Assembly (NCBI GenBank): GCA_000828835.1
Contig: AP014633.1
Coordinates: forward strand, 4,092,001 to 4,156,000
DNA length: 64,000 nucleotides
Direction: 5' to 3'
Source: Thioploca ingrica
GTDB taxonomy: Bacteria > Pseudomonadota > Gammaproteobacteria > Beggiatoales > Beggiatoaceae
Shown: in pieces, positions 45,135 to 52,352 of the stretch
Position numbering within the stretch: the first letter of the stretch is position 1
Layout: every line of letters begins with the position of its first letter
Position numbers and translations under genes: made by a program
Notes under the pieces: generated by a model
The model's database searches: none
Seen by the model: only the letters and a program-made list of their open reading frames with translations
Told to the model about the DNA's origin: nothing

Positions 45135-46379
45135 TCATATAACCGGTGCAGCCACAGAGTACTGCGGTGATTCCGGTAGCGGCGCAATAAACTCAGCAAA
45201 TTCCGGTTTACTCCGATCTTGGATAAAAGCATGAGTGATTTTCTGGTTGTAATCCGAATCAGTTAATATTTCCAGTAAATATTCCGCTGGATTTCGATCT
45301 CGCGCTTCGGTAGCCGTAATTTTTTGAAAATACGAGGTTGCCTGTTGACTCGGTCCATAATAAGTTAGGCTACCTTCTTGATTCATCAGGAGTAAATTAT
45401 CAAAGCGGTGAAAAGTATCTCGGCTGGGTTGATGTATCGTGATAATCGTGGTTAATTCCTGCTGTTTGGTTAAGCGTTGCAACAACTCCATGATATTATC
45501 GGCATCAACTGAAGATAGACCCGAAGTCGGTTCGTCGAGTAATAAAATCAGTGGCATCGCTATCAATTCATGAGCGAGGTTGGCTCGTTTTCTTTCACCA
45601 CCGCTTAAGCCACGAATCCCCGCTTGAACCGAACCAATGACCGTATGTAAAAACTTTTCTAAGCGTTGTTCTTCTTGAAAACCAAGACTTTGAGCGGTTT
45701 GACGAATCAAGTGCTCCCGTATTTCAGTTCCTAAATGAATAAATTGCAATCTGAGGCAGTAATCGAGAGATTGGTAAACGGTTAATTCGGGAATCATCAC
45801 ATCATCTTGGGGAAGGTAACCGAGCCATTCGCGTACTTGTCCATATTGTTGATGAACGGGGATAAATTCGTGGTGTTTATTAACCCAGACTTGACCCCGA
45901 TCCGGTAACCGATAGCCGCTAACTAAATCGAGTAAAGTACTCTTACCACAACCCGCTGCGCCCATAATCGCTGTTATCGTGCCCGGTTGAGCTTGTAAAT
46001 AGGCGCCGTTACAAATTAATTTGCCGGCTATGGAGTAATATAAAGGTGTCGTCGCTATCCCGACACGGGAACGCCCACGAAATAACTGTGCATCAATTCC
46101 AATGGGCGTTTGACCGAATTTAATTTCATTGGGTTGGGAAGGAATGGGAATAATTTCTACCCACTTTTTTTTAGGCAAGCGGTGATCATTAATAAAAATG
46201 CCTTCTTTGGAGGTCAAATCTTTTATAAATAACCGATCACGCACGCGTTTAAGAATCGCTTGTTTTGGGGTAATACTGGGTACTTCAGTGGGTGTTAACC
46301 GAATGTTACAGGCTTTGCTACTCCCAATGAGAATTTCAAAATCACCGCTTAACCCAATTGATTTATAATTTTTCTCCAT
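45135..46379 (-). CDS. FHA domain fused to ABCG-type ATPase
   Basis: The product is 414 residues. The N-terminal FHA domain (about 10-85; GSSKACNIRL, IKDLTSKEGIFINDHRL) would read phosphothreonine. The ABC ATPase follows: Walker A GAAGCGKST, signature LSGGERKR, Walker B LILLLDEPTSGL and a switch His in TIHQPSRD. It belongs to the ABCG/White group. Related proteins continue into an ABC2 membrane domain, but this one stops about 70 residues after the ATPase and no permease lies nearby. It may pair with a permease elsewhere under Ser/Thr kinase control. Confidence 0.85.
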   Translation of the reverse strand: MEKNYKSIGLSGDFEILIGSSKACNIRLTPTEVPSITPKQAILKRVRDRLFIKDLTSKEGIFINDHRLPKKKWVEIIPIPSQPNEIKFGQTPIGIDAQLFRGRSRVGIATTPLYYSIAGKLICNGAYLQAQPGTITAIMGAAGCGKSTLLDLVSGYRLPDRGQVWVNKHHEFIPVHQQYGQVREWLGYLPQDDVMIPELTVYQSLDYCLRLQFIHLGTEIREHLIRQTAQSLGFQEEQRLEKFLHTVIGSVQAGIRGLSGGERKRANLAHELIAMPLILLLDEPTSGLSSVDADNIMELLQRLTKQQELTTIITIHQPSRDTFHRFDNLLLMNQEGSLTYYGPSQQATSYFQKITATEARDRNPAEYLLEILTDSDYNQKITHAFIQDRSKPEFAEFIAPLPESPQYSVAAPVI

Positions 46380-46470
46380 AACTAATTAATAAAATTAACT
46401 CTATTTTTAGTGCTCCATTTATATTAGGTAAAAAGAAATGAGAGGATTTTGGGAAATTAGCCTTTGGGAA

Positions 46471-46502
46471 ATCCCCCCTAACCCCCCTTTTTCAAAGGGG
46501 GG
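46471..46502. repeat. C-rich hairpin repeat
   Basis: CCCCCCTTTTTCAAAGGGGGG preceded by CCCCCTAA. A sister copy lies at 21050-21078 and a degenerate one near 59631. It is located between aroB's 3' end and the FHA-ABC gene's promoter region. Confidence 0.6.
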
Positions 46503-46533
46503 AATCAGAGAACAATTGGGTGTGTAAGATGAG

Positions 46534-47622
46534 TTAATTAAATGATATCGACAGCTCACTTAAACAGTGTCTTAATAAATTCGGATCATATTGATCGGTG
46601 ATAATGGCTTGTCCAAGACGCGGTAATAACACTAACCGAACTTTACCTTCGCGAACTTTTTTATCGACTTTCATCCCTTCTAGTAGTTGTTCAACCGCTA
46701 AACCAGTGGGTAATTGAATGGGTAAAGCCATCCGGTTGAGTAGTGTTTTGATACGGGTTACTTCTGTGGCTTGAAGCCATCCCAATTGAGCCGAAAACTG
46801 AGCGGCTAGACACATCCCAATAGCAACCGCTTCACCATGCAAAATTTGTCCATAACCTACTCCGGTTTCAATCGCATGTCCAAAAGTGTGACCTAAGTTA
46901 AGTAACGCTCGTCGTCCCGTTTCTCGCTCGTCTTCGGCTACAATATTCGCTTTATTTTGACAGGAACGAGCAATCGCAAAACTGAGGGCTTGGGCGTCAC
47001 GGGCAAGTAAATCAGCAGCATGTTGTTCTAGCCACTCAAAAAATTCCAAGTCATTAATTAATCCATATTTAACCACTTCGGCTAAACCGGCACTGAGTTG
47101 TCTATTATCTAGTGTTTGTAAAGTATCGGTATCTATCACGACACATTGCGGTTGGTGAAAAGCACCGATCATATTTTTACCGAGAGGATGATTAACGCCG
47201 GTTTTACCACCGACAGAAGAATCGACTTGAGCCAGTAAAGTGGTTGGAATTTGGATAAAGGGTACACCCCGTTGATAACAGGCAGCCGCAAAGCCGGTCA
47301 TATCACCAACCACCCCTCCACCTAATGCGACTAAGGTTGTTTGACGATCAAAGCGATCTCGAAGAAGGGCATCGAAAATTTGGTTTAATACCGTTAAATT
47401 TTTATATTCTTCGCCATCGGGTAAGATAACGCTACTCGTCTGGAAATTAGTAAAAGCAGCCCGCGTTTTGTCTAAGTATAAAGGCGCTACCGTCTCATTA
47501 GTCACTATCAGTACTTGCTTACCTTTAAGGTGTGGTGCGACTAAGGTACTTTGCCCTAACAAAGCTTGACCAATATGAATCGGGTAACTTCGCACCCCTA
47601 AATTAACTTGTAATGTATTCAT
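46534..47622 (-). CDS. aroB: 3-dehydroquinate synthase
   Basis: This 362-residue NAD- and metal-dependent enzyme performs the second step of the shikimate pathway, DAHP to 3-dehydroquinate. It carries [48 protein letters not shown] and the metal-binding GHTFGHAIE. Length is typical. It follows aroK with a 20-base overlap, the usual aroK-aroB arrangement. Confidence 0.96.
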   Translation of the reverse strand: MNTLQVNLGVRSYPIHIGQALLGQSTLVAPHLKGKQVLIVTNETVAPLYLDKTRAAFTNFQTSSVILPDGEEYKNLTVLNQIFDALLRDRFDRQTTLVALGGGVVGDMTGFAAACYQRGVPFIQIPTTLLAQVDSSVGGKTGVNHPLGKNMIGAFHQPQCVVIDTDTLQTLDNRQLSAGLAEVVKYGLINDLEFFEWLEQHAADLLARDAQALSFAIARSCQNKANIVAEDERETGRRALLNLGHTFGHAIETGVGYGQILHGEAVAIGMCLAAQFSAQLGWLQATEVTRIKTLLNRMALPIQLPTGLAVEQLLEGMKVDKKVREGKVRLVLLPRLGQAIITDQYDPNLLRHCLSELSISFN

Positions 47623-48163
47623 CTTTACCCAAAATTTTTCTTAAATGTTTGAGAACTGCTTTGACAACTTGACGTATGGTCCGATGCCCCGTTTCTATGG
47701 TGACATGAGCCACACTTTGGTATAACGGATGCCGCTCAGTCATAATTTGTTCTAATTTTGTCCTGGGGTTTTCTATTTGTAATAAAGGTCGATTACGGCT
47801 ATGTGCAGTGCGTTCTAATAAATCCTCTACAGAAGCATGTAAATAAATGACATAACCTCTCGTTTGGAGATGATGACGATTTTGCTCATTTAAGACCACT
47901 CCCCCACCGGTAGATAAAATAATATTGGATAAAGTCGTCAATTCCGCAATCACAGCTTGTTCACGTTTTCTAAACCCAATTTCACCTTCAAATTCAAAAA
48001 TGAGAGGTATTTCAACCCCGGTACGGTTTTCAATTTCACGATCACTGTCGATAAAAGTTAGACCGATTTCATCCGCAATATGACGACCAATCGTGGTTTT
48101 ACCTACACCCATTGGTCCAACGAGAAAAATATTATTATTAAGTATTATCGGTTCACCGAGCAT
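47603..48163 (-). CDS. aroK: Shikimate kinase
   Basis: This 186-residue enzyme phosphorylates shikimate. The P-loop GPMGVGKTT is near the N-terminus, followed by DSDREIE (shikimate and Mg binding), RKREQAV, the GGG motif in LSTGGGVVL and the lid RNRPLL. The ATG at 48163 is chosen because AAGGAA lies 6 bases upstream; the frame opens with a TTG at 48208. It overlaps aroB by 20 bases and they are likely co-translated. Confidence 0.95.
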   Translation of the reverse strand: MLGEPIILNNNIFLVGPMGVGKTTIGRHIADEIGLTFIDSDREIENRTGVEIPLIFEFEGEIGFRKREQAVIAELTTLSNIILSTGGGVVLNEQNRHHLQTRGYVIYLHASVEDLLERTAHSRNRPLLQIENPRTKLEQIMTERHPLYQSVAHVTIETGHRTIRQVVKAVLKHLRKILGKDEYITS

Positions 48164-48478
48164 CAATAATTCCTTAAAAAAACTTGATTTTTTTTTTAAG
48201 TATGCCAAACTAATTAATTATTTTTTAAATTTAGACCGGCTTCAAACCGGGTTAGTTGTTTTCTTTAAATCCCACTCGCTTTATTAGCCAAACAGAAAAT
48301 GGGTAGTTCGATTAATTTTCCTTGGAACTGGATATTCAAAGAGATTTGTTGTTCCGAACACTTGACTTCAGGGTGTCCGCCTGACCAATAGATAGAGATA
48401 ATATAGAACAGCTTGAATATTGATTCCACTAAAATCCATAAAACTTTAGCCTATAATCGCTTAGATTGTTCAATTCCA

Positions 48479-49213
48479 ATGACTTCAGGTGACTCAGTTC
48501 AGCGTTTCTTACGAGTTGACGCCTGGCGTGGTAGCGCTTGTTTATTAATGATTTTTTATCATGGTTGCTACGACTTAACTTATCTAAATATCATCACTTT
48601 TGATTTTTATCACCATCCTTTCTGGTTAAGTTTGCGGATTTTAATTGTCAGCTTATTTGTCAGTATTGTTGGTGTTAGTCTATTTCTCGCTACCCTTTAT
48701 GGTGTTCATGCCCGTGCTATCGTCAAACGAGTGGTTATACTATTAAGTTGTGCCCTGTTAATTAGCTTAGTCAGCCTCATTCTTTTCCAAGAACGGTTTA
48801 TTTTCTTTGGTATTTTACACTTTATCACTCTCGCTAGTATTCTCGGATTATTATTTAGAACCTATTTTAGGCTTAATATTATTTTAGGTACAGCCCTATT
48901 GATTATGGGTATAACAATACAACATCCGCTTTTTAATCAACCCTTTTGGCAATGGATAGGTCTAATGACTTACAAGCCAGCCACCGAAGATTATGTTCCC
49001 TTGATCCCTTGGTTTGGAATGGTGCTATTAGGAATCGCTTTAGGTCACCGTTTATACCGACAAGGTTATCTTTATAACCCCCCGATTTCAATTTGGGAAA
49101 AGCGACTCGCTAAAGTTGGACAACACAGTTTACTGATTTATATGTTACATCAGCCACTTTTATTGGGAAGCTTATTAGTATTGAAAAAGTTGCATTATAG
49201 TATAATTAATTAA
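48479..49213 (+). CDS. DUF1624 / heparan-alpha-glucosaminide N-acetyltransferase-like membrane protein
   Basis: The product is about 244 residues with seven or so membrane helices. The DUF1624 motif RVDAWRGSACLLMIFYHG opens the domain. The region continues with FFGILHFI and PWFGMVLLGIALG and ends with the HSLLIYMLHQPLL motif, all typical. The family moves acetyl groups across a membrane onto sugars. The ATG at 48479 has no ribosome binding site, but a TATAAT 22 bases upstream suggests a very short leader. A TTG at 48413 would give a 266-residue form. Confidence 0.8.
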   Translation: MTSGDSVQRFLRVDAWRGSACLLMIFYHGCYDLTYLNIITFDFYHHPFWLSLRILIVSLFVSIVGVSLFLATLYGVHARAIVKRVVILLSCALLISLVSLILFQERFIFFGILHFITLASILGLLFRTYFRLNIILGTALLIMGITIQHPLFNQPFWQWIGLMTYKPATEDYVPLIPWFGMVLLGIALGHRLYRQGYLYNPPISIWEKRLAKVGQHSLLIYMLHQPLLLGSLLVLKKLHYSIIN

Positions 49214-49429
49214 AATATTATTTGATTACCTAGTTCTCAATGGAGTTATTATTTTTTCAGCGAATCCGCTTTTCTTTAGCTCAGAACGAGAAAATGATTT
49301 CATTTATGCACTAACTCACTCTATGTTACACTTTCAGTCGTTTTGAATAAGTCGATGAAAATTCTAAGTTGGGCTGTGCAAACTATCTCATTAAAACAAA
49401 ATTAACACAACGCCAATGCGGAGATAACA

Positions 49430-49834
49430 ATGAAGATCAATGAAATTTGCACTGATATTATTGAAGATATGAACTTTGCTTTGGGTTGTGCAGTAATCGA
49501 CTTAAACAGTGGTTTATTAGTGGGAATTGCACATCGATCTCCCTATTTTTCTCAATCTAATTTAGATACGGCTGCGGTGGCGGCAGTGGAAATGTTCCGA
49601 GGTAGAACGGTAATGGCGATTGAACAAATGATTTCTCATATGCGAGGTAAAGAGGAATACTTGATGATCGAAGAGATTCAAATGACCACTAAAAATACTT
49701 ATCACTTTATGGCGGTTATTCCAGAAAAACCCAATAATATGGTTGTACTTATCACGACTAAAACCATTAGTTTAGGAATGGGGTGGTCTACTTTGCGGAT
49801 AGCTTTACCAAAATTAGCACCGTTTTGTTCATAG
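49430..49834 (+). CDS. Roadblock/LC7-like protein (copy 1)
   Basis: This 134-residue single-domain protein has the alternating helix-sheet pattern of Roadblock/LC7 proteins: GCAVIDLNSGLLVGIAH, then an AAVAAVEMFRG helix, then TYHFMAVIPEKP and MVVLITTK strands. Roadblock proteins such as MglB regulate small GTPases. GGAG lies 7 bases before the ATG. The gene is about 60 percent identical to the one at 50205 and lies 3 kb from an MglA-like GTPase gene. The GTPase-regulator role is inference. Confidence 0.65.
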   Translation: MKINEICTDIIEDMNFALGCAVIDLNSGLLVGIAHRSPYFSQSNLDTAAVAAVEMFRGRTVMAIEQMISHMRGKEEYLMIEEIQMTTKNTYHFMAVIPEKPNNMVVLITTKTISLGMGWSTLRIALPKLAPFCS

Positions 49835-50204
49835 CGGAGGGTAATACTAATTACTATTCCAAAGTCTTCTATAAAATTAACCATCATCTCAGGGCGTTTT
49901 CACTTAAAATAACATCCTGCCGATAGTATCAATGAGTAATCTCTTGAAATCTAATGAGTCCAAATTGAACAACATCTTGAACAAAATGACTCCATTACCA
50001 GCAGTCGCAACCTAAGCGAATTATGGAATTTAACTCACCGAGTTGATTCAGTGGCTGCCATAATGGATTCTTATTCCCCGTTCACTATCGGGAATTCATG
50101 GGAATGACCAACGATTGATTGTACAATCGATTATTTTAAACCGTATTTTTAATCGAATTCACGTTAATTAGCAAAATTTTAGGTATACGAATCATAGGAG
50201 CAAA
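49835..50204. other. Spacer between the two Roadblock-like genes
   Basis: No gene or clear repeat is seen in these 370 bases. The length and the separate ribosome binding site of the next gene suggest that copy 2 has its own promoter. Confidence 0.3.
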
Positions 50205-50612
50205 ATGATGGATATTAACGATATTTGTGCAGAGATTGTTCGTAATGTAGATTCTGCTTTAGGTTGTGCCGTGGTCGACTTAAATAGTGGTTTACTTTTA
50301 GGTGTTTCACATAATGTACCCTATTTTACTCAGTCTTACCTGGATGCGGTTGCCGCAGCAGCAGTGGATATGTTTCGTGGTAGAACCGTGAGTACGGTAG
50401 AAGATATGATTGGAAATATGCGTGGTAATCTGAGAAAAAACCTGATCAAAGAAATCCAGATGACGACTGATAATACTTACCATTTTATGACAGTCGTTCC
50501 CGATAAACCCAATGCGTTAGTCGTACTTATCACCAGTAAAAAAGCGAATTTGGGCATGGGATGGTCTCATATCCGCAACGCTGTGCCTAAGTTAACCCCT
50601 TTATGTCCCTAA
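50205..50612 (+). CDS. Roadblock/LC7-like protein (copy 2)
   Basis: This 135-residue paralogue of the protein at 49430 shares GCAVVDLNSGLLLG, PYFTQSYLDA, DMFRGRTV, EIQMTTDNTYHFM and LGMGWSHIR. GGAG is placed for either of two adjacent ATG codons (50205 or 50208). The two copies probably arose by local duplication and could form a heterodimer. Role inferred as for copy 1. Confidence 0.65.
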   Translation: MMDINDICAEIVRNVDSALGCAVVDLNSGLLLGVSHNVPYFTQSYLDAVAAAAVDMFRGRTVSTVEDMIGNMRGNLRKNLIKEIQMTTDNTYHFMTVVPDKPNALVVLITSKKANLGMGWSHIRNAVPKLTPLCP

Positions 50613-50693
50613 AAAGGGGTATTCATTGGTTTGGGGCGCAGGGTGTATTTCTGCGCCTACAGAGTGGCGAGTTAGGGTTAACTGGATTTATTG

Positions 50694-52223
50694 CTATTCG
50701 AATCGCTTTTTAAGAAGCCCAATTAAGGTTTCCGGAAAACCGTAATTTTCCATGTCAGTAATCGTAGTGGCTATATTATAAGGTAAGTTATGATAATAAA
50801 TCTTCCGTTCGTGTTGATCATAAATCGCAAACTGAGCACCAAAAGGCTGACTGCGTGGTTGCCCGATTGAACCTGGACAGATCAAAGCATGATCAAATTG
50901 TTTTAAATCAACGACTCTATCATAAATAAACTTATCTTGATGCTGACTACGTCCATAAACCCCGGGCTTGTGGGTATGACCGTGAAAACAAATAGGTATA
51001 TTTTTACGTTGTAACACATCTAAATTATCTGAATAAGTCATTTCATAAACATAGGCATTAAAAAAAGTGGGATCAATCGGTGCACCATGTACGGCTAACC
51101 AATGATCATGGTGAATCAGCGGTGGTAAACTAGCCAGCCAACTTTTTTGGGTGGCACTGACGTGGTCAATACTCCATTGTAGTGCCCATATCGCTGGACG
51201 AGAAAAGTTATTTTCCAATTGCTCATTTGCTAGACTATGATCATGATTGCCTTTAATAAAACTAAAATTTAGGGTTTGCAATTGTTCAATACATTGACCG
51301 GGGTGAGGTCCATAACCCACAATATCTCCCAGTACAATACCCGTTTGAATCCCTTTTAAGTTAAGGAAATCAAGGACCACCTTGAGCGCGGGGAAGTTAG
51401 CATGAATATCTGCCAATACCGCAATATAACGAGCTTGACTCAAATGCTGAGTTGGAGAAGTGATTTGATGAACAATTAATTGATTAATAAAACTGTTCAA
51501 GCGCTGGCGGTGTGATTCGGTTGGCATATAAACTTCTTTTAACAATTCAGCCAACACAATCAAATCATGAGCATCGTTGAAATGTTTTAAAATGAGATCA
51601 TGGACAATTTTGCCAAGTTGATCAGCAACAGCAGACTCTAACCAAGCGAGTGAGCGAAAATAAACGCCTAACATTTGTGCACTGGAAATAAAACGATCCC
51701 AAGTATAAATATCATCATCTAAATAAAATAATTGTTGCTCGGCGCTGACACCAAAGTTAGATAAGCCTTCATCCAACCGAACTTTCATCTGCTTAGCTAA
51801 GCGAAAGTAGTGATCAAAGAGTTGACTGAAATAATTGAGCGCTTGAGAAATATCGATAGTGTCTTGAGTTAACAAATCATGCAGCGGTTGTAATCGTGGA
51901 CAAATGCTCCCAATTAAAGCTGTCGATTGAGTATCGGTTTCAGCCACAAACCAAGTTTTATGAGGATGATAGATTTGATAATGTTTTTCTTTAGCTAAAG
52001 TTTGTTCAGCCCAACGTTTAGCAAAAATCGGTTCTAAGCGAATTTCACAACGGATTTTAAGTATAGCGTCTGGTTCAATATAAATCTGGGTACTGGGACG
52101 ACCGGTAAAAGTATTTCCATGTAATAAAGACTGGGGTTGTGTGTTAAGTAGTCGTAAAATATCAGCCGGCTCATAGGGCGAATCGGCACCCACTGCACCA
52201 ATTAAGGTAATGTGATAAGTCAT
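50694..52223 (-). CDS. Kinase-like domain fused to calcineurin-like metallophosphoesterase
   Basis: The product is 509 residues. Residues 30-190 show an eukaryotic-like or aminoglycoside-kinase-like core: K56 (ILKIR), E79 as a possible helix-C Glu, D151 and N156 in LDEGLSNFG (D to N spacing of five as in HRDLKPEN), and a metal Asp around 169-171. Residues 265-470 form a metallophosphoesterase: D272/H274 (ADIHANF), D300 (GDIVGYGP), GNHD at 325-328, H379 and GHTH at 415-418. Both opposing activities may sit in one chain. The ATG at 52223 is 7 bases after AAGGA; a TTG lies two codons upstream. It is divergent to the MglA-like GTPase gene. Confidence 0.78.
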   Translation of the reverse strand: MTYHITLIGAVGADSPYEPADILRLLNTQPQSLLHGNTFTGRPSTQIYIEPDAILKIRCEIRLEPIFAKRWAEQTLAKEKHYQIYHPHKTWFVAETDTQSTALIGSICPRLQPLHDLLTQDTIDISQALNYFSQLFDHYFRLAKQMKVRLDEGLSNFGVSAEQQLFYLDDDIYTWDRFISSAQMLGVYFRSLAWLESAVADQLGKIVHDLILKHFNDAHDLIVLAELLKEVYMPTESHRQRLNSFINQLIVHQITSPTQHLSQARYIAVLADIHANFPALKVVLDFLNLKGIQTGIVLGDIVGYGPHPGQCIEQLQTLNFSFIKGNHDHSLANEQLENNFSRPAIWALQWSIDHVSATQKSWLASLPPLIHHDHWLAVHGAPIDPTFFNAYVYEMTYSDNLDVLQRKNIPICFHGHTHKPGVYGRSQHQDKFIYDRVVDLKQFDHALICPGSIGQPRSQPFGAQFAIYDQHERKIYYHNLPYNIATTITDMENYGFPETLIGLLKKRFE

Positions 52224-52352
52224 ATACAATTCCTTTAAAATAAACGACTTTTTTCAAGTAATGAAAAAGCCGACGGCTTGCTGCGTGTAAATAATATTTG
52301 TAACATGATACCCAACTGAGAACAGACAGCGTAGATTAAGGATTGGTAAAGG

